From Lewinellaceae bacterium (GTDB taxonomy: Bacteria; Bacteroidota; Bacteroidia; Chitinophagales; Saprospiraceae), in contig JACJYH010000004.1 in assembly GCA_020636195.1 (NCBI GenBank), forward strand, positions 62,001-126,000: 64,000 bases of DNA, read 5' to 3'. The notes beneath the pieces were generated by a model, which saw only the letters and a program-made list of their open reading frames with translations, was not told the DNA's origin and searched no databases. Shown here piece by piece: positions 37,905 to 45,613 of the stretch. The position numbers and the translations under genes were made by a program. How positions within the stretch are numbered: position 1 is the first letter of the stretch; each line of letters opens with the position of its first letter.

Positions 37905-37912
37905 CAAAGATA
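37905..37912 (-). promoter_or_regulatory. -7 box (TATCTTTG) for fabG-ubiE-porT
   Basis: Perfect TAnnTTTG match on the minus strand, 20 bases before the fabG ATG. Confidence 0.6.
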
Positions 37913-38057
37913 CAGGAAAAATAAAGATTTTGGGATTATATGATAAGAAATCTATATGTTTTGGATTTTATCATCAAAATATTAGGCCTATATCAATTTT
38001 CATTAGACTTATTCCAACAGGCTAATCCTATTTCTATGAAAATGAACTCTAGCAGGA

Positions 38058-38999
38058 TTACTCTATTTTTACAAATGTTGAAGAAAATACTATTTGGTTA
38101 TTTTTATTCACGGTAATGTAATAGATACCGGGTAATAATTGTGTAGTGTCCAAGGTGGAGACTTCTGAAATCAGTTTATTCCTTGATAAAACTCTTCCAT
38201 CGGTATTTATAACAATGATTGACATTTCTCGAATTTCAGGAATGCCTTTGAGCTGTATGGTGAGTGCATCATATGCAGGATTTGGGAATAATTTTATGCC
38301 ATTCTGGTTTAATTCTTCTGTTCCGGACGTCTCCCAGCAATTTGATCTAAATGGATTTTGGTAGATAAGAGTATCATTTTCATAAAAACAATTCAACCAA
38401 ACATTGATATCTGCTATTCCACATGGCAATATTGTAAATATAGGATCCATCAAAGTTCCAATGCCTTCAATCCAAGTTTTTGATTCGGGATGACTTCCTT
38501 CGCATTGGAGTTGCATGACTTTCCTTTTCTCACCATTGGGTAATGTCATGCTGTCAGTTTCTGTTACACGAAGTTTACTATAGACATTTGGCTCCCAAGT
38601 TTGTAATACAATACTATCTCCAACTTCCAAGTTGAAATCAAAAATCAAAGATTCCTCTCCATCTATGACTTCATAAACCGCGTTGTCTTTTTCCCTGAAA
38701 AATCTATTGTCAGAATTGAAATCGTTGCTATCTTTTGATTTACTGCTTAATAATTCAAAATAATGTTTATCTCCCAACTTGATACTGTCATGAGAAAACT
38801 TATACCTATTTGATACATAAATATTTGTAAAACCATTATACCATGTATATGTCCAAGAGATATCCGGGCGCACTAAGCTAGCCTTTTTTTGGATATAACT
38901 TGGTGGTTCAGGGTTTGCTTGATTGGGCTGTTTGGTATTGTCTTGTGCATACACTTCAAAGCATAATACCACGGCTAAAAATAATCCTATCGTTTTCAT
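38058..38999 (-). CDS. Secreted protein with T9SS C-terminal sorting domain
   Basis: About 313 residues from the ATG at 38999, which begins a proper signal peptide (MKTIGLFLAVVLCFEVYAQ); the frame extends 44 residues upstream without coding character. The middle (~40-230) is a beta-rich domain of unknown function that contains several acidic and Trp residues (SWTYTWYNGFTNIYVS). The last ~75 residues form a Por-type sorting domain (KLFPNPAYDALTIQLKG, then PGIYYITV). It is probably exported to the surface by the type IX system. Confidence 0.75.
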   Translation of the reverse strand: MKTIGLFLAVVLCFEVYAQDNTKQPNQANPEPPSYIQKKASLVRPDISWTYTWYNGFTNIYVSNRYKFSHDSIKLGDKHYFELLSSKSKDSNDFNSDNRFFREKDNAVYEVIDGEESLIFDFNLEVGDSIVLQTWEPNVYSKLRVTETDSMTLPNGEKRKVMQLQCEGSHPESKTWIEGIGTLMDPIFTILPCGIADINVWLNCFYENDTLIYQNPFRSNCWETSGTEELNQNGIKLFPNPAYDALTIQLKGIPEIREMSIIVINTDGRVLSRNKLISEVSTLDTTQLLPGIYYITVNKNNQIVFSSTFVKIE

Positions 39000-39193
39000 A
39001 ATACTAAAATTTAAATGTTGAAAAATAACTTTTTCATCGTAGTTGCGCATGTATATCAGGGTAAAAGGGAAATGCAAAAGGAAACTATTTAGCGCAGTCC
39101 TGATGATTTCGATGTAAATATACTTCTTCAAAGGCTACATTATTAATTTACTTTCGATTTTTACACTTTTATTACAAAACAGAAAAGTCTTCC

Positions 39194-39201
39194 TACCTTT
39201 G
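39194..39201 (+). promoter_or_regulatory. -7 box (TACCTTTG) before the mini-ORF and GT39 gene
   Basis: Perfect match. It ends three bases before the ATG of a 12-codon frame, so the transcript would begin at or near that ATG. Confidence 0.6.
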
Positions 39202-39204
39202 TTT

Positions 39205-39243
39205 ATGAAACGGTTGGATTTTGACAGACATCTTTTACAATGA
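39205..39243 (+). CDS. Leader mini-ORF (12 aa) coupled to the GT39 gene
   Basis: Reads MKRLDFDRHLLQ and its TGA overlaps the ATG of the downstream gene (ATGA). Because it sits directly behind the promoter box, it may be translated without a leader and deliver ribosomes to the next start. This is inferred from position only. Confidence 0.4.
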   Translation: MKRLDFDRHLLQ

Positions 39244-40682
39244 ATGACATAAAAAATCAATGGCCATTTTGGTTCATCGTTGGTAGTACTGCAATTGCTC
39301 TGACTTGGCCCGTTTTGATTCAGGAAGGCATGTTCCAAGATGCTGTTCTGTATAGTAGTGTTGCAAGAAATTTATCTATTGGATATGGCACACCTTGGTT
39401 TTTGCAGTATAACACTTTAAACCTTGAGGGAATACCTTCATTTCATGAACAACCTCCATTGGTTTTTTGGATACAAGCAGCTTTATATTGGTTTTTTGGA
39501 GATTCGATGTATGTGGAACGGATATACACAGCAGGAGCATTGGTAATTACAGGTTTGCTTATCAATGTCTTATGGCAAAGAGTCAACAGTGGTCGCGATG
39601 TGTACAAATATTTGGGATGGATTCCATTGTTCTTATGGATTACGATTCCAACATGTTTTTGGTCTTTTAGGCACAATATGATCGAAAATACGATGGGAAT
39701 TTTTATATTAATTTCAGTCATCATCTCTTATTCGGCATTAAAGTCTGGAAAAAGTTCGGATTGGAAGTGGATACTTTCAGGAATTATGATTTTTCTAGCT
39801 TCTTTCTCTAAAGGTGTACCCGGTTTATTCCCAATTGTTGTCCCATTTATATATTGGATTGTGTATAAGGATATTCCTTTAAAGATGGTGTGGAGGGCAT
39901 TTTTTATTATGTTGCTGGTCATTTTATTTACCTATGGAATGATTTTACTATATCCACCGGCAAGGGAAAGTCTATCTATATATTTTTTCGATAGATTACT
40001 GCGTAGGGTAGATGCCATGCCAACGGTCACTTACAGGTTGGAGATTTTTATTAATCTTTTGACAGAACTCATACCTTCTGTTTTGATAGTCACAGTGTTG
40101 GTTTTAATGAATCGGAAGTCCGGCATTCGACGGATTTCAAAAGACCAAATGAATGATGCCCGATTTTTTTTCTTGGTAGGTTTATCAGGAACATTACCGT
40201 TGATGCTCACAATGGTACAAAAGCGATGGTACATGGTACCTGCATTTCCATTTTTTGCTATTGCTTTCGGAATTTTAGCAGTTCCTTATGTGGTGCCAAT
40301 GGTGAAAAATATATTGGAACATACGCAGTTGATGGTTTTAATTAAAATTGCATCGATAGTCTCAGTCATCAGTGTTTTTGTTTTCACGCGGATGCAAGTC
40401 GGAAAAGTAGGCAGGGAAAAAGATATAATTTCTGATGTACGTACTATTGGTAAGATTGTGCCAAGATTTTCTACGGTGATGGCCTCGGATAGTTTGTATG
40501 ACCAATATAATTTCGTTTTCCAAGGATTTCTGGTGAGGTACTACAACATCTCTTTGGATCCATATCATGAACATCCATTTCTACTCAGGTATAAAAATGA
40601 TGTGAACACGATTCCCCAATCATACCAAAAAATGGAAGTTGATTTGAAAAAATATGAGCTCTTTCAAGCAGTTGAAAATTAG
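39240..40682 (+). CDS. Glycosyltransferase family 39 (ArnT-like) membrane protein
   Basis: 480 residues with about ten to twelve membrane helices. The first periplasmic loop has the acidic pair and motif of the GT-C fold (GMFQDAVLYSSVARNLS, with SFHEQPPLVFWIQ after it), as in ArnT and protein mannosyltransferases. It uses a polyprenyl-phosphate sugar donor to glycosylate lipid A, protein or another envelope acceptor; the substrate is unknown. The upstream mini-ORF is coupled to its start. Confidence 0.85.
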   Translation: MNDIKNQWPFWFIVGSTAIALTWPVLIQEGMFQDAVLYSSVARNLSIGYGTPWFLQYNTLNLEGIPSFHEQPPLVFWIQAALYWFFGDSMYVERIYTAGALVITGLLINVLWQRVNSGRDVYKYLGWIPLFLWITIPTCFWSFRHNMIENTMGIFILISVIISYSALKSGKSSDWKWILSGIMIFLASFSKGVPGLFPIVVPFIYWIVYKDIPLKMVWRAFFIMLLVILFTYGMILLYPPARESLSIYFFDRLLRRVDAMPTVTYRLEIFINLLTELIPSVLIVTVLVLMNRKSGIRRISKDQMNDARFFFLVGLSGTLPLMLTMVQKRWYMVPAFPFFAIAFGILAVPYVVPMVKNILEHTQLMVLIKIASIVSVISVFVFTRMQVGKVGREKDIISDVRTIGKIVPRFSTVMASDSLYDQYNFVFQGFLVRYYNISLDPYHEHPFLLRYKNDVNTIPQSYQKMEVDLKKYELFQAVEN

Positions 40683-40724
40683 TGCTTTTGATTTTATGGT
40701 AAATCAATGAACTAAATTTTTGTT

Positions 40725-40759
40725 AATTTCTAAATGCAATCATGTTGCATTTAGAAATT
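40725..40759. promoter_or_regulatory. Perfect 15-bp inverted repeat upstream of merC (operator or terminator)
   Basis: AATTTCTAAATGCAA and its exact reverse complement enclose a 5-base spacer (TCATG). The right arm covers the place where the -33 element should lie relative to the -7 box at 40766, so a bound regulator could block the promoter. It also lies 43 bases behind the GT39 stop and could act as an RNA hairpin; no clean T-run follows. Confidence 0.65.
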
Positions 40760-40765
40760 ATTGTT

Positions 40766-40773
40766 TACCTTTG
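40766..40773 (+). promoter_or_regulatory. -7 box (TACCTTTG) for the MerC gene
   Basis: Perfect match, 29 bases before the ATG at 40803. Confidence 0.6.
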
Positions 40774-40802
40774 TATTCGAATTTCTTGAATAGTTAGAAA
40801 AT

Positions 40803-41192
40803 ATGAAGTCATTATTTAAAATAAACGCGGATATAGCTGGTTTTTTCACATCAATGTTGTGTGCCATCCATTGCTCTGCCATTCCAGTGTTTATTTCTTT
40901 GGGACTTCTAAGTTCTTCCCATTGGTTGCATGACCACATGGTGGATTGGATAGTGATTGGCTCAGGAATTTTGATCGCCGGCTATTCCTTGGTAGGAGAT
41001 TATATGCGCGGACATAGAGAATTAAAACCTTTGATCATCGCATCTATTGGTTTTGGTTTTTTATTCTTAGGCATGATAGAGCATCACGGCTGGATGTTGA
41101 TGTTCAGCGTATTAGGAGGTTTAATGGTAGCGTGGGCACATATTCTTAATATGTCACTTGGGAGAGTTTGTAGTATTAAGAAGGTGATTTAA
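40803..41192 (+). CDS. MerC domain membrane protein
   Basis: 129 residues with four membrane helices. The first helix region has MLCAIHCSAIPVF, the paired Cys of MerC-type metal transporters, and a His-rich loop (HWLHDHMVDW) and GMIEHHGW follow. In mercury operons MerC imports Hg(II); chromosomal Bacteroidota members are often next to metal regulators and may carry zinc or another metal. The strong palindrome over its promoter suggests metal-responsive control, but no regulator gene is adjacent. Confidence 0.85.
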   Translation: MKSLFKINADIAGFFTSMLCAIHCSAIPVFISLGLLSSSHWLHDHMVDWIVIGSGILIAGYSLVGDYMRGHRELKPLIIASIGFGFLFLGMIEHHGWMLMFSVLGGLMVAWAHILNMSLGRVCSIKKVI

Positions 41193-41205
41193 TTCCGAAA
41201 TTGGA

Positions 41206-42165
41206 TTAAGCTTTCCTATTGTCCAAGTATGCTAAAATATTGTTTTCCACCCTTGAATTAATATTGTTAGAATCACCTTTAATGAATCTTTTTCCTGTAA
41301 TTTTTTCATAAAGTTCAATATATCTTTCAGAAATTTGATGGACGATTTTGTCATCCATTTCTGGAACTTTTTGTCCATCCTTTCCTGTAAATCCTTGTAA
41401 AATCAACCATTCTCTGACAAACTCCTTGGAAAGTTGGTTAGGATCCCTTTGTGCTGAAAAAGCTTCTTGATAATCGGATTCGTAAAAATATCTAGAACTA
41501 TCAGGAGTGTGAATTTCATCGATCAGAATAATAGAATCGTTGTAATATCCAAATTCATACTTTGTGTCAACCAATATCAACCCACGATCTTGCGCCATCT
41601 TTTGCCCAAAGTCAAATAAATTCAAGGCCAATGACCTGATAATATCCCAATCCTGTTTTGGAATGTGGTTTTGGTGAATCAAATCGTACTCAGAAATATC
41701 CTCATCATGACCTGCCAATGATTTTATTGCAGGTGTGATGATCGGGCTTTTGAATTGTTGATTTTTTTGCATCCCATCCGGCAGATGCACACCACAAATT
41801 TCTTTAATACCACTATGATACAAACGCCAAGCATGGCCTGTGAGATATCCTCTTACGACCACTTCGATGCGAATGGGTTCAGCTTTTTTGCCTATGCTCA
41901 CGTTGGGATCAGGGCTTGATTCGAACCAATTGGGAACAATTTCTTGGGTTTTTTCAAGGAAAAATGCGGCTATCTGGTTTAAAACCTGGCCTTTATAAGG
42001 AATTGTACGTGGTAGTATAACGTCAAAGGCAGAAATGCGATCAGTAACAATGGAGATGATTTGGTCACCCACTTGATACATGTCTCTTACCTTACCTTGA
42101 TAGACAGAGCGTTGGCTAGGAAAATTAAAATCTGTGTTTGCTAAAGTAGAGGAAAAGGTATTCAA
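41206..42165 (-). CDS. purC: Phosphoribosylaminoimidazole-succinocarboxamide synthase
   Basis: 319 residues, the longer eukaryote-like form of SAICAR synthase. YQGKVRDMYQVGD and IVTDRISAFDVILP at the N-terminus, EVVVRGYLTGHAWRLY, and DTKYEFG and DEIHTPDSSRYF are the family blocks. It joins CAIR and aspartate in purine synthesis. The gene starts six bases after the stop of the upstream Nudix-like gene, so they are cotranscribed. Confidence 0.96.
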   Translation of the reverse strand: MNTFSSTLANTDFNFPSQRSVYQGKVRDMYQVGDQIISIVTDRISAFDVILPRTIPYKGQVLNQIAAFFLEKTQEIVPNWFESSPDPNVSIGKKAEPIRIEVVVRGYLTGHAWRLYHSGIKEICGVHLPDGMQKNQQFKSPIITPAIKSLAGHDEDISEYDLIHQNHIPKQDWDIIRSLALNLFDFGQKMAQDRGLILVDTKYEFGYYNDSIILIDEIHTPDSSRYFYESDYQEAFSAQRDPNQLSKEFVREWLILQGFTGKDGQKVPEMDDKIVHQISERYIELYEKITGKRFIKGDSNNINSRVENNILAYLDNRKA

Positions 42166-42170
42166 AAAAA

Positions 42171-42605
42171 TTACATGTTTTTGACTGAATTCCTATCAAA
42201 TAATATTTCTTTAAGCTCTTTGATGGCATTGTATTCGTGAGGGAGCACTTTCTTAAACGCTTCTTTTACAGCGAAATAGGCACCTTTCTCACTACCGGGA
42301 AGGTTTTCTCTCACGATATGTTTCATCAACTTCACATCGTGCTTAATCATCCCACGAATAGAAGGAATGTCATGCCAGTCACCTTCTATAGCTAATGTTC
42401 TGATTTGCTTACCTTCGCCATCTTCGATGATATCTAGATCAATGAGTTTGTCTGTGATATCTTCAGAATTGATATGCAATGTAGATCCTTCCGGAATTCT
42501 CCAGATATCTGCATCATTCTCCATATCATTCTTTATCAAAAATATTTCAAGTCCTTTTTCGTGAAATCTATAAATGATGATCCTGGCTAAATCGAGTACA
42601 CTCAT
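42171..42605 (-). CDS. Nudix-like protein without a clear Nudix box
   Basis: About 144 residues from the ATG at 42605. VLDLARIIIYRFHEKGLEIFLIKN and WRIPEGS recall the N-terminal strands of the Nudix fold (WxxPGG region), but the Glu-rich REVxEE box is not present; the helix AYFAVKEAFKKVLPHEY is in its place. It may be an inactive member or a regulatory domain. The frame opens farther upstream (42722), but a -7 box at 42631-42638 makes the shorter start right. Confidence 0.55.
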   Translation of the reverse strand: MSVLDLARIIIYRFHEKGLEIFLIKNDMENDADIWRIPEGSTLHINSEDITDKLIDLDIIEDGEGKQIRTLAIEGDWHDIPSIRGMIKHDVKLMKHIVRENLPGSEKGAYFAVKEAFKKVLPHEYNAIKELKEILFDRNSVKNM

Positions 42606-42630
42606 AAGACAATTCAGAATTAAATTACGG

Positions 42631-42638
42631 CAAAAGTA
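42631..42638 (-). promoter_or_regulatory. -7 box (TACTTTTG) for the Nudix-like gene and purC
   Basis: TAnnTTTG match on the minus strand, 25 bases ahead of the ATG at 42605. Confidence 0.5.
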
Positions 42639-42759
42639 CATATAATTCCCAAAGTTCCATTCGTGATGGAAAGAATTTTCGTAAAAAAAATCCCTTAATC
42701 TGAAAGAATTGTAGAATGGCAATTAATTTTTTGATTTCCATCAATTAATAAATATTTTA

Positions 42760-42767
42760 TACTTTTG
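42760..42767 (+). promoter_or_regulatory. -7 box (TACTTTTG) for recX
   Basis: TAnnTTTG match, 39 bases before the ATG at 42807. Confidence 0.5.
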
Positions 42768-42806
42768 TATATTTAGGTTAACCAGCTAATAGTCAGTTTT
42801 TCCCTC

Positions 42807-43316
42807 ATGGCATCAGATGATTTTGAATATAAAAAGAGCACGCAATGGTCGAAAGAGATTGCAGTTACTAATATTAAAAGATATTGCGCCATTCAAGATA
42901 GAAGCCATTTTGAAGTAAGAACAAAACTGCTGTCGCATCAAGTGTATGGTCAGCATCTTGAAGACATCATGGCGGATCTGGTCACGGAAGGATTCTTGGA
43001 TGAAGAGCGATTTGCAAAATCATATGCACGTGGGAAATTTCGTATGAAGAGGTGGGGAAGGATTAAAATACTGAATGGCCTAAAAAACCATCGTATTTCT
43101 GCCTACTGTATCCGCGAAGGGCTTAGGGAAATTGATGATGAAGAATATTTTGACACGGCACTGAATGTAGTAAAAAGTAGAATAAAAAATAATCGAAACA
43201 TCTTGCAAAACCCTCAGGAAAAACAAAAACTCATTCAATTTATCTTTGGTAAAGGATATGAATATGAAATCATAGAAAAAGTGATACAATCCCTGCTCAG
43301 TGATGGCGACCAGTGA
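42807..43316 (+). CDS. recX: Regulatory protein RecX
   Basis: 169 residues made of three-helix repeats: RYCAIQDRSHFEVRTKLLSH, then DLVTEGFLDEERFAKSYARGKFRMKRWGRIKI, which is the conserved RecX block, and a third repeat ending the chain. RecX inhibits RecA filaments and so limits recombination. It is the last core gene before the cassette island. Confidence 0.92.
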   Translation: MASDDFEYKKSTQWSKEIAVTNIKRYCAIQDRSHFEVRTKLLSHQVYGQHLEDIMADLVTEGFLDEERFAKSYARGKFRMKRWGRIKILNGLKNHRISAYCIREGLREIDDEEYFDTALNVVKSRIKNNRNILQNPQEKQKLIQFIFGKGYEYEIIEKVIQSLLSDGDQ

Positions 43317-43367
43317 GTAATTTCTCATTGGGGAGTGTAAAGTAGTGTTTACTATGGTTGAAGAAAG

Positions 43368-43386
43368 AAAATTTAAACATACACTA
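43368..43386 (+). mobile_element. Relic end of the MITE-like element
   Basis: A single degraded terminal repeat (TTTAAACATACACT) preceded by AAA; the partner end is not found. The stretch from 43387 to about 43585 shows nothing else recognisable. Confidence 0.45.
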
Positions 43387-43589
43387 ATTTTACGGGTAAA
43401 GTAACATGCTCAAATTTATGATACATTTAGTTGGACGAATTTGCTTGGTAAAGGTATGACGTAAAGAATGGCCTTTTAAACTGAGATTTATAAACTGCTT
43501 TAACTTATGCATCGGTATAATTTGATTCGCCATATCGGAGTATTATTTTACTCCAATATCATTATAAAATCGAATCATCAAAGTGGTTA

Positions 43590-43652
43590 AGTTTGCTCCG
43601 GAATACTCTAGCGACCCCCAACAATCTCAGCTGGAGGGGCCGTCTACTCGAT
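43590..43652 (+). mobile_element. 3' end of a group II (IIC-attC type) intron, truncated
   Basis: The sequence ends GGCCGTCTACTCGAT and is followed by the 3' exon TATCAGG, which is the core site of the last cassette. A hairpin-forming domain VI-like stretch (CAGCTGG, AGGGG) precedes it. The same ending and the same position in a cassette core site are seen at 54419. The 5' part and any reverse transcriptase are missing. The left boundary is approximate. Confidence 0.5.
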
Positions 43653-43654
43653 TA

Positions 43655-44362
43655 TCAGGGGTTAATTTTTTTATTCACTTCGTTCAAAACATCTATTTTA
43701 GTTAATTTAGCGTCATTTTTAAGCTTTAAGAATATCGGTTCTAAAGCACCTATGGGCATTCGACTGAAAACAAATTCCTCCCAACTTTTGCCCTTTTCAA
43801 TATGGTCTGAATAAATTTTCATTGTTAATTCGACTTCATCATTTGAATAACCATAGTCTTTTAACAATGTATGACATAGATTAATATTGTTAATCATTGA
43901 ATTATGAATTTTGGCACCATATCCATCATGGACTAATATTTTATCAGGTAGGGATGTATTTCTTGAATTAAGAATATTTCCTTCTTTATCTCGTCCACCA
44001 TTCAAAAAAACTATCTTTTCAAATGTACTATTTAGAAGATCTATGTGTTCATTGATGCTTAAAATTAATCTTTCAATTTGTAAGTATTTTTCAGCAGAAA
44101 TACTATCTTTAAGTTGGTACAATAATTTTGATTCATATTCTTCAATAGTTAAATCAGAATTTGAATAATTTAATTCTTGCTCAATTATAGTATTATTTAT
44201 TTTTCCCCATATTGATCCAAATGAAAATTTATTTTCTAACTTTTGTTTAAGTTCTTTGTTTTCGTTTTCTAGCTCTTGGATTCGATCTTTTAATTTATTG
44301 CTGCAACTTGTCAGTATTATAAAACTTAATGTCATTAAGAAAATCGATGGAACTTTATTCAT
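43655..44362 (-). CDS. Cassette 8: coiled-coil lipoprotein
   Basis: About 235 residues. The lipoprotein signal MNKVPSIFLMTLSFIILTSC is followed by a coiled coil (KLKDRIQELENENKELKQKLENK, cut into shorter heptads) and a helical domain of unknown function. The ATG at 44362 is preferred over 44383. It is the last cassette; its opening core is CCTTGATAAC in plus-strand terms at 44392, and the closing core overlaps its own TGA stop at 43655. No homologous family was recognised. Confidence 0.65.
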   Translation of the reverse strand: MNKVPSIFLMTLSFIILTSCSNKLKDRIQELENENKELKQKLENKFSFGSIWGKINNTIIEQELNYSNSDLTIEEYESKLLYQLKDSISAEKYLQIERLILSINEHIDLLNSTFEKIVFLNGGRDKEGNILNSRNTSLPDKILVHDGYGAKIHNSMINNINLCHTLLKDYGYSNDEVELTMKIYSDHIEKGKSWEEFVFSRMPIGALEPIFLKLKNDAKLTKIDVLNEVNKKINP

Positions 44363-44391
44363 ATATATAGTTTTATTTCTCATTTTCTAAT

Positions 44392-44460
44392 CCTTGATAA
44401 CGTCTGGTGTAGGCGGAGTGCCGACGATAGGAGGTATTCTGTACTACACATTGTTATCGC
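44392..44460 (-). other. attC site A (69 bp)
   Basis: Read on the minus strand: R'' GCGATAAC, then TGTGTAG, a central region, CTACACCA and CG^TTATC. TGTGTAG pairs with CTACACCA leaving one extra base, the extrahelical base characteristic of attC. Cut point between 44400 and 44401. Confidence 0.75.
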
Positions 44461-44485
44461 TTTGTGCTTTCATTACTTCTTCACT

Positions 44486-45613
44486 TTATTTTCTTGTCAT
44501 TATTATATCAACTTCTCCGGGTTTCAAAGATTTGTCCCCATACAACTTGGTTTGTGTCTTCGTGTCCTTCGTCAAGGGTTTCTCTATGATGGTTACATTG
44601 TGTTTAGGAAAATGCTTTTTTAATACTTCAAGTGTCGAGTTGAATGTAAATTCTCTCTTGTCTGTCCGCACATAAACAGTGCTTTTCCTTTGCATCATTT
44701 TGGCACAAAGTCCAAAAACATTGTCGAGCAGGTCATAATACTCTTGCTTGTTTACAAATCGTCCCTTGTGTTTGTCCTTTAGTGATTGTGGATTTTCAGA
44801 ACCACCTAAAAGCCAAAGTCGCAACCATTGGTCAGCGTGATAGTCAGTAATTGAGCAATAGGGTGGTGAAGTAAAAAGCAATGAAAATTTTATATCGTTG
44901 TTAACCGCTCGTTCTGAAATGTTTACTAATTCATTTGAGCTGTCGCCAAAAACAACTGCACTCTCAGTAACTTTAGGTTTTCCCTTCTCATAACGCCATT
45001 CAATTTTTTTGAGAATAAAATCACAAGGATTTATTTCAGGTGGTGTGGTCATTTTATTTTTCTTCCACCATTGCACCGAATAATTCATTCCCATTGATTT
45101 AGTCATTCTCATTTGATTGGAAAGTCCTTCGCCAAGTTTTGCGTGTAGATAAATTAGAAGGATTGACATCAATGTCGCATCAACATTATTGTTTTTCCAA
45201 TCTAAATGAGTTCTGGCAGCCAAAAGGAATTTCAGAACTTCATCACAGTAGCAAATGCGATAAAATTCGGGCATTCGTTGTATGGCTCTATTGTAATAGT
45301 TTCTCTTACCATAAATTTCAAGAAGTCGGTCAACAACTTCACCTTTCTCTGCTGGTTGAAGTTTTACAGTGCCATACAGCCAACCTACGGGATTGATTTC
45401 AATTCCCAAACTATTTCTACCTAAAACGCCACCTGCATATATACTGCTGCATCTTCCCGCAAAAGGGTCAATTATATTATCACCTTTATTTGAATACTTC
45501 TCTACTACATCAAAAGCAAATTCCAAAGGAAACATAGCATAGTATGGCCCAAACCTTGCCCAACGTGCTTCGGCAGTTTCAAAACCTTTTAATATTTTTT
45601 CCTTTGCTATCAT
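44486..45613 (-). CDS. Cassette 7: DNA methyltransferase of the defence module
   Basis: 375 residues. SAM motif I IIDPFAGRCSS near residue 47 and catalytic motif IV TSPPY near 251 identify an amino-group (N4-C or N6-A) DNA methyltransferase; the TSPPY form leans to N4-cytosine. No separate target-recognition domain is obvious. It overlaps the NurA gene by four bases (ATGA) and is the last gene of the cassette. It may mark host DNA so that the NurA-HerA pair spares it, by analogy with restriction-modification; this is inferred from gene order. Confidence 0.82.
   Translation of the reverse strand: MIAKEKILKGFETAEARWARFGPYYAMFPLEFAFDVVEKYSNKGDNIIDPFAGRCSSIYAGGVLGRNSLGIEINPVGWLYGTVKLQPAEKGEVVDRLLEIYGKRNYYNRAIQRMPEFYRICYCDEVLKFLLAARTHLDWKNNNVDATLMSILLIYLHAKLGEGLSNQMRMTKSMGMNYSVQWWKKNKMTTPPEINPCDFILKKIEWRYEKGKPKVTESAVVFGDSSNELVNISERAVNNDIKFSLLFTSPPYCSITDYHADQWLRLWLLGGSENPQSLKDKHKGRFVNKQEYYDLLDNVFGLCAKMMQRKSTVYVRTDKREFTFNSTLEVLKKHFPKHNVTIIEKPLTKDTKTQTKLYGDKSLKPGEVDIIMTRK

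Noticed and set aside
43317..43589. Search for the 5' half of the second intron
   Set aside because: No GTGYG start after a TTGT exon and no reverse transcriptase frame was found; only the MITE relic is recognisable there.
44394..44675. Plus-strand frame across attC site A
   Set aside because: It lies antisense to the methyltransferase end and runs through the palindrome; it has no recognisable coding signal.
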